A stretch of DNA of 64,000 nt from Deltaproteobacteria bacterium HGW-Deltaproteobacteria-8 (GCA_002840405.1 PHAR01000006.1:124001-188000); one strand, 5' to 3'. Counted from the first letter of the stretch, positions 44,699 through 53,437 are shown. A program made the numbers and translations. The notes: a model not told the origin generated them from the letters alone.

Positions 44699-46147
44699 AT
44701 GTCCCACATCGTCAGCGTCTCCGACCTCACCCAGGCCCTCAAGGACGTGCTTGAGGCCGAGTTCCCCTTTGTCTGGGTGCGCGGCCAGGTGACCAACCTC
44801 GCGCGCCCGGCCTCGGGGCATCTGTATTTCACCCTGTCCGACGCGGGCGCGGCGCTGCCGGTGGTCTGGTTCAAGAACAGCCAGGGCCGGGGGAACAAGG
44901 GCACCGGCGGCGAGAACAGTATTGACCCGCTCACCGGCGAGGTGCTGGAGCCCGGCCGCGATGTGGCGGGGAGTCTGGCCGACGGCCAGGAGGTGCTGGT
45001 GGCTGGCCGGGTCACGGTCTACGCCGCGCGCGGGTCCTACCAACTGGTGGCCGAACTGGTGCAGCCAAGCGGCGTCAGCGACCTGGCCCTGGCCTTTGAG
45101 GCGCTCAAGCGCAAACTTTCCGACAAGGGCTGGTTCGACGAGGCACGCAAGAAGCCGGTGCCGCCCAGTCCCGCCCGGGTGGCGCTGGTCACCTCGGCCC
45201 AGGGCGCGGCGGTGCGCGACTTCCTGCGCCTGGCCCGGGAGCGCGGCACCGGAGCTGCGCTGCGCATCTACCCGACCCTGGTCCAGGGCATTGCTGCCCC
45301 GGCGCAGATCGCGGCCGCCCTCGATGCGGTCAACGCGGACGCCTGGGCTGACGGCAAGGCTGGCGGCAAGGCTGACGTCATCGCGTTGATCCGGGGCGGC
45401 GGCAGCCTGGAGGACCTCTGGGCCTTCAACTCGGAAGTGGTGGCCGAGGCCATGGTCCGCTCGAAGATCCCGGTGGTGACGGGCGTGGGCCACGAGCCGG
45501 ACGTGACCATCGCCGACTTCGTGGCTGACAAGCGTTTTTCCACGCCCTCGGCCGTGGCCTCCGGGCTGTGGCCCCTGCGCGCGGACCTGATGCAGGCCGT
45601 GGACGGCCTGGAGACTGATCTGTCACGCGCCTTCCTGGCCCTTTTGCAGCGCAAGCAGGCCCAGTTCTCGGAGCTGCGGCGCGGCCTGACCTGGCTCTCC
45701 CCGGTCAAGCGTCTGGCGCGGCTGGACGAGGACTGGCTGGAGACCTCGCAGCGGCTGGCTGCGGCGGGCGGGCGCATGCTCGACGCGCGCCGGGAGCGCC
45801 TGGCCGCCTCGGTGCGCGGCCTGTCCCGCGCCTTTGGCCCGGCGGATGTTTCCGCGCTCCAGGCGCAGGTGCGGGCGCTGGCCGAACGCGCCCACCTGGC
45901 CGCAGGCGTGGCCCTGGCCGGGGCCGAGGGCCGGGCGCAGGTGCTCGCAGCAAGGCTGGCCGGGCTGGACCCCGAGGGGCCGCTCTCGCGCGGATATTCT
46001 TTGGTGCGCATCGAGCGCACGGGCCGCTTCCTGCGGTCCATCGCCGAGGTCGCGCCCGGCGATCGCCTGGGTGTGCGCACGGCGGACGGCGAGGTGGCGG
46101 CGGTTGTCGCGGGTGGGGGCGCCGAGAAGACGGGAGGCGAGGCGTGA
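44699..46147 (+). CDS. xseA: Exodeoxyribonuclease VII large subunit
   Basis: Large subunit of the single-strand-specific exonuclease VII, 482 residues. The OB domain comes first (FVWVRGQVTNLARPASGHLY), then the catalytic core with RVALVTSAQGAAVRDFL, RGGGSLEDLWAFNSEVVAEA and VVTGVGHEPDVTIADFVAD. The helical C-terminal domain ends DPEGPLSRGYSLVRIERTG. There is an acidic/Gly-rich insert after residue 60. ATG 44699 is the first start in the conserved region. Its stop overlaps the start of a 37-codon frame. Confidence 0.96.
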   Translation: MSHIVSVSDLTQALKDVLEAEFPFVWVRGQVTNLARPASGHLYFTLSDAGAALPVVWFKNSQGRGNKGTGGENSIDPLTGEVLEPGRDVAGSLADGQEVLVAGRVTVYAARGSYQLVAELVQPSGVSDLALAFEALKRKLSDKGWFDEARKKPVPPSPARVALVTSAQGAAVRDFLRLARERGTGAALRIYPTLVQGIAAPAQIAAALDAVNADAWADGKAGGKADVIALIRGGGSLEDLWAFNSEVVAEAMVRSKIPVVTGVGHEPDVTIADFVADKRFSTPSAVASGLWPLRADLMQAVDGLETDLSRAFLALLQRKQAQFSELRRGLTWLSPVKRLARLDEDWLETSQRLAAAGGRMLDARRERLAASVRGLSRAFGPADVSALQAQVRALAERAHLAAGVALAGAEGRAQVLAARLAGLDPEGPLSRGYSLVRIERTGRFLRSIAEVAPGDRLGVRTADGEVAAVVAGGGAEKTGGEA

Positions 46148-46260
46148 TGCGCCGGATGGTTCTGGTGCTGCTGGTGGGCGCGGGCGGGCTGTGGACCCCG
46201 GGCCGCACTTTCTATATGGTCCCCATGCAGAGGCGGCGAACAACGTCACGGGAGCAATGA
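46147..46260 (+). CDS. Possible 37-residue protein between xseA and xseB
   Basis: A short frame beginning MRRMVLVLLVGAGGLW, with a hydrophobic stretch, then a basic tail (MQRRRTTSREQ). Its ATG overlaps the xseA stop (TGATG) and its TGA overlaps the xseB ATG (TGATG). It has a GGGAGG ribosome site 5 bases before the ATG, better than that of most genes here. I do not recognise it. It could be a real small membrane protein or just a translational bridge from xseA to xseB. Confidence 0.45.
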   Translation: MRRMVLVLLVGAGGLWTPGRTFYMVPMQRRRTTSREQ

Positions 46261-46547
46261 TGGCCAAGGACAAGTCCAAGGACAAGCCCAAGGAAAGTTT
46301 TGAGAAGCGCCTGGAGCGCTTGCGCGGCATCGTGGACGCCCTGGAGCGCGGCGACCTGCCCCTGGAAGAGGGGCTGGCCCTGTACAAGGAGGGGCTTGTC
46401 CTGTCCGGGGACTGCGGCCGCCAGCTGGAGAGCGCCAGAAACGAGGTCAAGCTTGTGCAGGACGGCCTGCTCAAGGAATTCGCCGCCCTGGACAACGGGG
46501 CGGACACCCCCGGAGGCACCGAAGGTCCCGGAGGAGAGGGCAAATGA
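46260..46547 (+). CDS. xseB: Exodeoxyribonuclease VII small subunit
   Basis: Small helical subunit of exonuclease VII, 95 residues. The family core is SFEKRLERLRGIVDALERGD and LPLEEGLALYKEGLVLSGDC, followed by KLVQDGLLKEF. A GGGAG site lies 5 bases before ATG 46260; ATG 46257 is an alternative. The stop overlaps the ispA start (ATGA). The C-terminal tail is Gly/Pro-rich. Confidence 0.93.
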   Translation: MAKDKSKDKPKESFEKRLERLRGIVDALERGDLPLEEGLALYKEGLVLSGDCGRQLESARNEVKLVQDGLLKEFAALDNGADTPGGTEGPGGEGK

Positions 46548-47470
46548 GTGAGGCGCCGACCAGCGTGAACGTCAAGGCGGCTTTGGCCAGGCGCGCGGCC
46601 GAGATCGAGGCCTATCTCGCTGACTGCCTGCATGACCGGGACATCCCCGAGCGTCTGCTTGCGAGCATGGAGTACAGCCTGCACGCCGGGGGCAAGCGCC
46701 TGCGGCCGGTGCTTGTGCTGTCCTTCGTGCGGCTCATCGCCGGGGCGGGCACAGGCCTGGGCAAGCGGGTTCTGCCCTTTGCCGGCGCCCTTGAGCTCAT
46801 CCACACCTATTCGCTCATCCACGACGACCTGCCGGCCATGGACGACGACGACCTGCGCCGGGGCAAGCCCAGCAACCACAAGAAATTTGACGAGGCCACG
46901 GCCATTCTGGCGGGCGACGGCCTGCTGACCGAGGCCTTCACCCTCATGCTCACCTGCATGGACGACGGGGCCGTGCCGGCGGAGCGCGTGGCGAGAGCTG
47001 CCCAGGCTGTGGCCGTGGCCGCCGGAGCGGGCGGCATGGTCGGCGGCCAGGCCCTGGACATGGAGTTCACGGCCAAGGACGGGGTGAGCTTCGAGGAACT
47101 GCGCGGCATGCACGCCATGAAGACCGGCGCGCTCATCACCGTGGCCTGCGTGGCCGGGGCCGTGCTGGCCGGGGCCAAGCTCTGCCAGGTGCGCCACGCG
47201 CGCGAGTTCGGCCGCGCCGTGGGCCAGGCCTTCCAGATCGCCGACGACATTTTGGACGTGACCGGCGACACCGCCACCCTGGGCAAGCCCGCAGGCAGCG
47301 ACGAGCGCCAGGGCAAGACCACCTATCCCTCGCTCCTGGGCCTGGACGAGAGCCGCCGCCTGGCCAATGAGTGCTCCGCAGCGGCCATCGCGCACCTGGA
47401 ATCCTTCACGGGAGAGGAGGCGGACTTCCTGCGCGCCCTGGCCCGGTACATCGTGGAGCGGGTCAATTGA
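46544..47470 (+). CDS. ispA: Farnesyl/geranyl diphosphate synthase
   Basis: Short-chain prenyl transferase, 308 residues. First Asp-rich motif: IHDDLPAMDDDDLRRGKPSNH. Second: QIADDILDVTGD. Both are the Mg-diphosphate sites. Chain-length residues before the first motif (ALELIHTYSLIHDD) fit a C15-type enzyme. It is 4-base overlapped with xseB and followed by dxs, so MEP-pathway product and use are in one operon. Confidence 0.94.
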   Translation: MSEAPTSVNVKAALARRAAEIEAYLADCLHDRDIPERLLASMEYSLHAGGKRLRPVLVLSFVRLIAGAGTGLGKRVLPFAGALELIHTYSLIHDDLPAMDDDDLRRGKPSNHKKFDEATAILAGDGLLTEAFTLMLTCMDDGAVPAERVARAAQAVAVAAGAGGMVGGQALDMEFTAKDGVSFEELRGMHAMKTGALITVACVAGAVLAGAKLCQVRHAREFGRAVGQAFQIADDILDVTGDTATLGKPAGSDERQGKTTYPSLLGLDESRRLANECSAAAIAHLESFTGEEADFLRALARYIVERVN

Positions 47471-47513
47471 TCACCCCAGTGACCCCGCTGCACTGTTTCA
47501 AGGACATGGCACA

Positions 47514-49439
47514 ATGACTGACCTTCTTCCCACCTCTCTGCTGGCGCGGGTGACGCGCCCGTCGGACGTGGCCCGCATGAGCCTGGACGAGCTGGCGCAT
47601 CTGGCCGTGGACCTGCGCCGGGTGATCATCGACCAGTGCTCCGAGGGCGGCGGGCACCTGGCCCCGTCCCTTGGCGTGGTGGAATTGACCCTGGCCCTCT
47701 ACAAGGCCTTTGATCTCGAGCGCGACAAGCTGATCTGGGACGTGGGCCACCAGGCCTATGCCCACAAGCTGCTCACCGGGCGGCTGGCCCGCTTCGGCAC
47801 CCTGCGCCAAATGGACGGCATCAGCGGGTTCCCGCGCCTGAGCGAGAGCCCCTACGACCACTTCGGCGTGGGCCACTCCAGCACATCCATCTCCGCAGCT
47901 CTCGGCATGGCCATGGGCCGCGACCTGGCCGGGCTGGACCACCGCGTGGTCTCGGTCATCGGCGACGGCTCCATGACCGCCGGGCTGGCCTTTGAGGGCC
48001 TGAACCAGGCGGGCGACATGGGCCGCAAGATGGTGGTGGTCTTAAACGACAACGAGATGAGCATCTCCAAGAACGTGGGCGCGCTGTCGAGCTTCCTCTC
48101 GCGCAAGCTCTCCCGGCCCGCGCCCCAGCGCTTCAAGCGCGAGTTCGAGTCCTGGCTGAAGAGCATCCCGCGCATCGGCATGGACCTGGCCATGTACGCG
48201 CGGCGCAGCGAGGACTCGCTCAAGAGCTTCTTCACGCCGGGCATGCTGTTCGAGGCCTTCCGCTTCACCTACGTCGGGCCCATCGACGGGCATGACATCG
48301 CGAGCCTCATCGACGTGTTCGAGCAGACCAAGAGCATGGACCGCCCGGCCTTGGTGCACGTGCTGACCAAGAAGGGCAGGGGCTACAAGCCGGCCGAGAC
48401 CAACCCCACGTATTTCCACGGCGTTGGGAGCTTCGAGCCCGAGACCGGACTGGTCCCGGCCAAGCCCGGCGGCGGGCCGAAGTCCTACACCGAGGTCCTG
48501 GGCGAGACCCTGTGCCGCCTGGCCGAGAGCGACGAGAAGATCGTGGCCATCACCGCAGCCATGCCCGAGGGCACGGGCACGGACTGCTTCCGCCTGAGCC
48601 ACCCGGAGCGTTTTGTGGACGTGGGCATCTGCGAGCCCCACGCCGTGACCTTTGCCGCAGGGCTGGCCACCCAGGGCTTCAAGCCTGCGGTGTGCATCTA
48701 CTCGACCTTCCTGCAGCGGTCGTATGACCAGATCGTCCACGACGTGTGCCTGCAGAACCTGAACGTGAATTTCTTCCTGGATCGCGCCGGGCTGGTGGGC
48801 GAGGACGGGGCCACGCACCACGGCGTGTTCGACATCGCGTACCTGCGCCACGTGCCGAACCTGACGCTCATGTCGCCCAAGGACGAGGCCGAGCTGGCCC
48901 AGATGGTGGCCACGGCCCTGGCCCTGCCCGGGCCTGCGGCGGTGCGCTACCCGCGCGGGGTCGGCCCCGGCGCGGACGTGCCCCTGGTTTCCGAGCCCCT
49001 GGAGCTTGTGCCCCTGGGCCAGGGCGAGCTGTTGCGCGACGGCGCGGACGCGGTGATCATCGCCCTGGGCTCGCGCGTGTACCCGGCCCTTGAGGCCGCG
49101 CAGGCGCTGGAGGACGAGCAGGGCCTGTCCGTGGCGGTGTTCAACGCCCGCTTCGTGAAGCCCCTGCCCGAGGCGCAGATTTTGGAATTGGCCGGGCGCT
49201 TCTCGCACATCGTCACGGCCGAGGAGGGCTGCCTGGCGGGCGGCTTTGGTTCGGCCGTGCTGGAGCTTCTGGCCGACCAGGGCCTCTTGTCCTGCAATGC
49301 CGGGGGCTGCCAGGTGCGCCGGGTGGGCATTCCGGACCAGTTCGTGGAGCACGGCACCTCAAAGCAGCTGCGCGCCAAGGTCGGTATCGACAGGGCGGGC
49401 ATCAAGGCTGCGGTGTTGGCGGCGGTGGGCAAGGCATAG
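47514..49439 (+). CDS. dxs: 1-deoxy-D-xylulose-5-phosphate synthase
   Basis: Thiamine-diphosphate enzyme that makes DXP from pyruvate and glyceraldehyde-3-phosphate, first step of the MEP pathway. The 641 residues start at ATG 47514. Key motifs: DVGHQAYAHKLLTGR, the TPP motif VIGDGSMTAGLAFEGLNQAG, TKKGRGYKPAE, GICEPHAVTFAAGLA, and DRAGLVGEDGATHHGVFD. The C-terminal domain is complete. It is 43 bases after ispA. Confidence 0.97.
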   Translation: MTDLLPTSLLARVTRPSDVARMSLDELAHLAVDLRRVIIDQCSEGGGHLAPSLGVVELTLALYKAFDLERDKLIWDVGHQAYAHKLLTGRLARFGTLRQMDGISGFPRLSESPYDHFGVGHSSTSISAALGMAMGRDLAGLDHRVVSVIGDGSMTAGLAFEGLNQAGDMGRKMVVVLNDNEMSISKNVGALSSFLSRKLSRPAPQRFKREFESWLKSIPRIGMDLAMYARRSEDSLKSFFTPGMLFEAFRFTYVGPIDGHDIASLIDVFEQTKSMDRPALVHVLTKKGRGYKPAETNPTYFHGVGSFEPETGLVPAKPGGGPKSYTEVLGETLCRLAESDEKIVAITAAMPEGTGTDCFRLSHPERFVDVGICEPHAVTFAAGLATQGFKPAVCIYSTFLQRSYDQIVHDVCLQNLNVNFFLDRAGLVGEDGATHHGVFDIAYLRHVPNLTLMSPKDEAELAQMVATALALPGPAAVRYPRGVGPGADVPLVSEPLELVPLGQGELLRDGADAVIIALGSRVYPALEAAQALEDEQGLSVAVFNARFVKPLPEAQILELAGRFSHIVTAEEGCLAGGFGSAVLELLADQGLLSCNAGGCQVRRVGIPDQFVEHGTSKQLRAKVGIDRAGIKAAVLAAVGKA

Positions 49440-49450
49440 CCCGTCAGGGC

Positions 49451-50245
49451 CTAGAAATACCCCAGTCCCTTCAATATCTCCAACTGCCGCTCCTTGTCCG
49501 GGTCGCGGCCCGCGCGCTCGTCGGCATCTGAACCCGCTGGCTTGGTGCAGGGCACGCAGCCAAGCGAGCGGTAGCCATCAAGATACAGCTCGCAATAGGC
49601 CAGCCCCTCGCCCGTGATGAACGCCCAGATGTCCATCTCCGTCCAGTCCAGGATGGGGTTCACCTGCCAGTGCTCGGGGCAGTCTTTTGTCTCTGCGCGC
49701 AGCTCGGCATACTGCCTGTTCGCCCGCGAGGGGTGCTCGTCGCGCCGGATGCCGGTCAAGAGCGCCTGGGTGCCGGTATCGCGCAGGGCAGCGCACAGCG
49801 GCAAAATTTTGAGGTCGCGGCAGCAGGAGATCTTGTCCACGGCCACGGGGTAGGCGGCCAGGTCCACCCCGGACAGGCCGAATTGGGGCCGGGCGATGGT
49901 CAGCGCGACGTTCCAGTCCGCGCAGAGCCGGTCGCGGAAGGCCATGACCTGCGGGAACTTCACGCCCGTGTCGATGCTGATGGCTTTCAGGGCGCTGCGG
50001 GCTTGCAGCGAGGCCAGGCCAGCCCGCGCCAGCGCCTCCTTCCAGAGAAACAGCGCCACGCCGGAGTCCTTGCCGCCGGTGTAGGCCACGGCCACGCGCT
50101 CCGGGGCAAAGGCTTTGAGCACGGTGTCCAGCACCTCGCGGCTGCGGGCCAGCTTGTCCGTGAGCGGCGCGGCTGCGGGCAGCGGGGGCAGGGTGTTCAC
50201 GGCGGCGAAGCTGTGGGGGGCGGGGCTCAGGTCGGCGGAAGGCAC
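49451..50245 (-). CDS. CysH-like (phospho)adenylylsulfate reductase family protein lacking the catalytic Cys motif
   Basis: Adenine-nucleotide alpha-hydrolase/PP-loop protein of 264 residues from GTG 50245, which has a GGAG site. The PP-loop is VAYTGGKDSGVALFL, followed by SIDTGVKFPQV. It has the paired-cysteine signature of the Fe-S APS reductases (SCCRDLKILPL and GCVPCTKP). The C-terminal ECGLH catalytic motif expected about 20 residues after CTKP is missing; the protein ends EILKGLGYF. So it may not reduce sulfate esters and may serve a different PP-loop reaction. Divergent from the gene at 50335; convergent with dxs. Confidence 0.78.
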   Translation of the reverse strand: MPSADLSPAPHSFAAVNTLPPLPAAAPLTDKLARSREVLDTVLKAFAPERVAVAYTGGKDSGVALFLWKEALARAGLASLQARSALKAISIDTGVKFPQVMAFRDRLCADWNVALTIARPQFGLSGVDLAAYPVAVDKISCCRDLKILPLCAALRDTGTQALLTGIRRDEHPSRANRQYAELRAETKDCPEHWQVNPILDWTEMDIWAFITGEGLAYCELYLDGYRSLGCVPCTKPAGSDADERAGRDPDKERQLEILKGLGYF

Positions 50246-50334
50246 GGCGTCTCCATTCTGTTGTTGCGGGCGGCTTGCACGGGCGGGCGGATTCTCGTAA
50301 CCTTGGCGCAGACCCCGCAACACCCGGAGGCGAC

Positions 50335-50778
50335 ATGTTGAAGACAATCGTGGAGCTTGTCCAGGCCCAGGGCCACCTTGTCCTGGCCACCTGCGCCCCG
50401 GACGATACGGGCTGCGCGCCGCATGCCTCGCTCATGGCCTATTGCCCCTCGCCGGACGGGCGCGAGTTCTGGCTGGCCACGCTCACGGCCACGCGGAAAT
50501 ACGCCAACCTCACGGCCAACCCGCGCGCCAGCCTGCTCCTTGACGACCGGACGAACGGGAAGCCCAGCTTGGCCCTGATCGTGGAGGCGGAACTTTCGGC
50601 CTTTGCCGGTGTGCTTTCCGAGGTTGCGGCGCGACGTGCGCTTCTGGAACGACACCCGGAGCTGGAGGACCTTCTGGCCCTGGACGGGGCGCTGGTGCTG
50701 CGTCTGGTGGGCCTGCGCTACCAGATTCTGAACGGACTGACCGAGGTTTTCGTCTGGAGTCCCGCAGAAAAGCCTTGA
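50335..50778 (+). CDS. Pyridoxamine 5'-phosphate oxidase-like (FMN-binding split-barrel) protein
   Basis: A 147-residue flavin-binding-type protein. It begins MLKTIVELVQAQGHLVLATC, then PHASLMAYCPSPDGREFWLAT, then TRKYANLTANPRASLLLDDR. This order is the split-barrel family. Substrate unknown; such proteins often act as flavin or haem-related stress enzymes. ATG 50335 has a CGGAGG site. It lies just upstream of tRNA-Arg. Confidence 0.8.
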   Translation: MLKTIVELVQAQGHLVLATCAPDDTGCAPHASLMAYCPSPDGREFWLATLTATRKYANLTANPRASLLLDDRTNGKPSLALIVEAELSAFAGVLSEVAARRALLERHPELEDLLALDGALVLRLVGLRYQILNGLTEVFVWSPAEKP

Positions 50779-50818
50779 CGGCGCGGGCCGTACCGCTTAA
50801 TTGTTCGTTCCTCGCAAG

Positions 50819-50894
50819 GGGCTCGTAGCTCAGTGGATAGAGCGCCGGACTACGAATCCGTAGGTCGCAGGTTCAAATCCTGCCGGGCCCACCA
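50819..50894 (+). tRNA. tRNA-Arg(ACG)
   Basis: A 76-base tRNA with CCA encoded. The acceptor stem pairs 50819-50825 with 50884-50890 (one G-T pair). The D arm is GCTC/GAGC, the anticodon loop is CTACGAA (anticodon ACG), and the T arm is GCAGG/CCTGC. Position 27-43 is a C-T mismatch. Its 3' half and the following terminator are duplicated at 53449-53542. Confidence 0.95.
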
Positions 50895-50940
50895 TGACTG
50901 ATCAAGGGGTTGCTGTCGAAAGACGCAGCCCCTTTTTCTA
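50847..50940 (+). repeat. Left direct repeat: tRNA-Arg 3' half plus terminator (candidate attL)
   Basis: About 94 bases beginning GGACTACGAATCC in the tRNA and ending in the terminator T-run. It matches 53449-53542 with about seven differences, in the same orientation. It flanks the AT-richer segment that carries the two hemerythrin genes. Confidence 0.75.
50904..50938 (+). terminator. Rho-independent terminator with GAAA loop
   Basis: GGGGTTGC pairs with GCAGCCCC and GTC with GAC, closed by a GAAA tetraloop with one bulged T, followed by TTTTT. It follows tRNA-Arg. Confidence 0.9.
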
Positions 50941-51057
50941 TTGTTCCAACCCCGGAGCAAACTTCAGCCCAAAACGGTTACCCTTCCCACAGCGCATTGG
51001 GATTGACCGCCACGCCCATCGAAGTGAGTCGTGAAGGGTGTGCCCATTGGCTTTGGC

Positions 51058-52455
51058 TCAGAGTGCGTTTTCCCCTTTTGAGAGATAGGAAAAGAACTTT
51101 CTGTCTTCGGTCAGCAAGTGCCCGGAAATAACATCCAAAGCTAAAAAGCTGAAGAGCTCCCCAACGGACAGTGTTCCGACCGCAAATTTTTCCAGTAACT
51201 CTTTCATGCCCTGAACAAGTGCGTTGTGAATCCTGCTGTGCTCATCAGCAAGAGGATAGCCCGCAGCCCTGAAAATGGAGTCTTCGTCTTTGAAGTGCTT
51301 GACGACATGCGTAGAAAGGTCTGTCGCCATAGCCGCAATATCCTGCTCCGACTGGCCCGCTATCATCGCAGAAAGCATGGTGTTTCCGAGGTTAAAAAGT
51401 GTTTTGTGCTGGGAGTCGATAGTGGCATTGCCACTTTCATACTCATGTCTCCAAGCAAGCTGCACAAAACTTGCCTGTAGCCCGTGCGCCTCGCTGGGCT
51501 GAACAACTTCGTTAACAACCTCAACACGGTTGCGCCCAGTCTCTTTCGCCTTGTAAAGGGCCTGGTCGGCGGTCTTCAGTCGTGCGGCAAGTGATTGAAG
51601 CCCTCCGGTGAAGGTTGCAACACCAATGCTTACTGTAAATTGGATTGAACCGTTGCCGGTATCTACCGAACATTTCTGGATGTTCTTCCTCACACGCTCA
51701 GCGATTAAAAATGACATCTCAGCATCTGTGTTAATCAGGAGTGCTCCGAACTCCTCACCACCCAACCGTCCGAAGACGTCAATCTCTCGTAACGTCTCTT
51801 GGCACGACATTGCCATCACTTTCAGGACTTCATCACCGACATCGTGGCCGTAGAGGTCATTGACGTTCTTGAAGTGGTCGATGTCTATCATGAGAACAGC
51901 TTGAGGTTCACGGAATCTTGCGCCTCTGATTATCTCCCTGGCCGAGGCTTCCAAAAAATAACGTCGGTTATGAACCTTGGTTAACGAGTCTTCCGTAGCG
52001 TGCCGAACAAGTTCCGCCTCTAGCTGCTTCTCTCTCGTAATGTCTTGAATTTGAGAAATAAAAAATGCAGGCGACCCATCATGGTTATGAACAAGAGAAA
52101 CACTTAGATGAACGTTTACCGTACGGCCACCTTTATGAAAGTACTTTTTTTCCATCTTATATGTCTTGATTGTCCCTGCGAGCATTTGCTGAACATACTC
52201 TAAGTCTGCTTCCAGGTCTTCAGGGTGTGTGATGTCCTGAAATGTCATGCTGTACAGTTCTTCGTCTGTATAGCCGACGATGGAGCAAAAAGACTCGTTC
52301 ACATGAATCCATGCACCACTTGGTGCAACAAGAGCCATGCCTATCGCTGCGAAGTGGAAGGCGCTCGCAAAGAGCTCGTCCAGGGAATTGTCGATGCATG
52401 TGATTGCATTGCGTGACATTCTGTTTAATCGTGTGTGTTTCATGATTTGTTTCAT
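51058..52455 (-). CDS. PAS-GGDEF-hemerythrin diguanylate cyclase
   Basis: Predicted oxygen-responsive diguanylate cyclase, about 465 residues. Domains in order: PAS at about 35-155 (MALVAPSGAWIHVNESFC, YTDEELYSMTFQDITHPED), GGDEF at about 170-325 with RLGGEEFGALL, and hemerythrin at about 340-465 with WRHEYESGNATIDSQHKTLF, HVVKHFKDEDSIF and HLLTEDRKFF. The His/Glu/Asp di-iron ligands are visible. The start is uncertain: ATG 52455, 52443 or 52419, or TTG 52482, and none has a good ribosome site. The gene is visibly AT-richer than the surrounding chromosome, which supports transfer. Confidence 0.85.
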   Translation of the reverse strand: MKQIMKHTRLNRMSRNAITCIDNSLDELFASAFHFAAIGMALVAPSGAWIHVNESFCSIVGYTDEELYSMTFQDITHPEDLEADLEYVQQMLAGTIKTYKMEKKYFHKGGRTVNVHLSVSLVHNHDGSPAFFISQIQDITREKQLEAELVRHATEDSLTKVHNRRYFLEASAREIIRGARFREPQAVLMIDIDHFKNVNDLYGHDVGDEVLKVMAMSCQETLREIDVFGRLGGEEFGALLINTDAEMSFLIAERVRKNIQKCSVDTGNGSIQFTVSIGVATFTGGLQSLAARLKTADQALYKAKETGRNRVEVVNEVVQPSEAHGLQASFVQLAWRHEYESGNATIDSQHKTLFNLGNTMLSAMIAGQSEQDIAAMATDLSTHVVKHFKDEDSIFRAAGYPLADEHSRIHNALVQGMKELLEKFAVGTLSVGELFSFLALDVISGHLLTEDRKFFSYLSKGENAL

Positions 52456-52668
52456 ACTATTCCCAGTTGTGCTCACTTTCAACAGAAGACTTTTCTGTAA
52501 CCTCTGTGTTCTGGTCGATCGACTTTTGTACGTATGGTTATATTCTCATGTCAGTTCTTAAAACATGGTCTAGTAACCATCCACAATTCTATCTGGTTTT
52601 ACACTTGTATGAGCTTTGGTGATTGCGATGGAACAGCGAGGTTAAGAAGCTATGCTGCTATTGCTATG

Positions 52669-53079
52669 TCACACCATTTTTGCATCGCTATTCAGGCATT
52701 CGACCAGTTTCCTGTCGGTTTGGGATATGTGCCTCAGGAGCCAGTCCGCAAGCCATGTGAACATCTCCGTCCCGATATCTTCATTTCTGGAACTTGCCTT
52801 TTGGGCCAGAACTTCCAGTTTTCCCATAAATTCCTGGTGCTCACGTTCATGCTCAGCACGCAATTTGTACCCAGTTCGTCCCATAAGCGCTTCCTCTTCA
52901 GAGAAGTGAAGCACCGAATATTCGTAGAGCCTCATTCTAATCGGTGTGTAGTCTGCACAGGCAACTCCGAGTGACATTGCTGAGTGCAGGTCATTGAGAA
53001 GCTTGACAAGGCCCTTATGTTGCTCATCAATTGTCTTGTGGCCGATTTCAAGCGACTTGTTCCAGTCGAGAATGGACAT
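52669..53079 (-). CDS. Bacteriohemerythrin
   Basis: Single-domain di-iron oxygen-binding protein of 136 residues from ATG 53079, which has an AAGGAG site. Iron ligand motifs: DWNKSLEIGHKTIDEQHKGL, VLHFSEEEALM, HEREHQEF and WLLRHISQTDRKL. It lies in the same AT-rich segment and on the same strand as the PAS-GGDEF-hemerythrin gene. Bacteriohemerythrins carry or sense oxygen in microaerophilic and anaerobic bacteria. Confidence 0.9.
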   Translation of the reverse strand: MSILDWNKSLEIGHKTIDEQHKGLVKLLNDLHSAMSLGVACADYTPIRMRLYEYSVLHFSEEEALMGRTGYKLRAEHEREHQEFMGKLEVLAQKASSRNEDIGTEMFTWLADWLLRHISQTDRKLVECLNSDAKMV

Positions 53080-53437
53080 GACCAATACTCCTTGGCTAAG
53101 GCAACAAAGACCACCCAAGAGCATACCCGTTTAGCAACATACTAATATGTCGGTGTCAGACACTACGCTACCCACAACAGTAGTACAATTTACACTAGTC
53201 TGTTTCCTTCCTTTTCTGCAAGAGGGGGTGACCAACTTGCCCTGCGGGTGCCGAGTTGAAGCGTAAGTGAATACTCAGAATTGTGAACACTACATTTAAG
53301 GATGGGGTTGAGCTGGGCGGGAGGTCACAGTCATTACATTTGTCAACTTTTGACAAAACTCCTTGACTCATTTGTTGACTGTTTTGGCGACGCGTTTTTT
53401 TATTGTTCTTAATATCTTGATCTTATGGTGATTGCGA
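53080..53437. other. AT-rich intergenic stretch inside the island
   Basis: About 360 bases with no plausible gene between the bacteriohemerythrin start and the tRNA relic. It holds the 17-base dyad listed separately and several TTGACT/TTGACA-like hexamers near 53351-53381. No integrase or recombinase remnant is visible. Confidence 0.55.
53339..53358. promoter_or_regulatory. Dyad TTGTCAA-N3-TTGACAA, possible operator
   Basis: A 7-base perfect inverted repeat with a 3-base spacer, extended by one more T/A pair on each side. It lies 260 bases upstream of the bacteriohemerythrin start and overlaps TTGACA-like hexamers. Nothing ties it to a known regulator. Confidence 0.35.
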
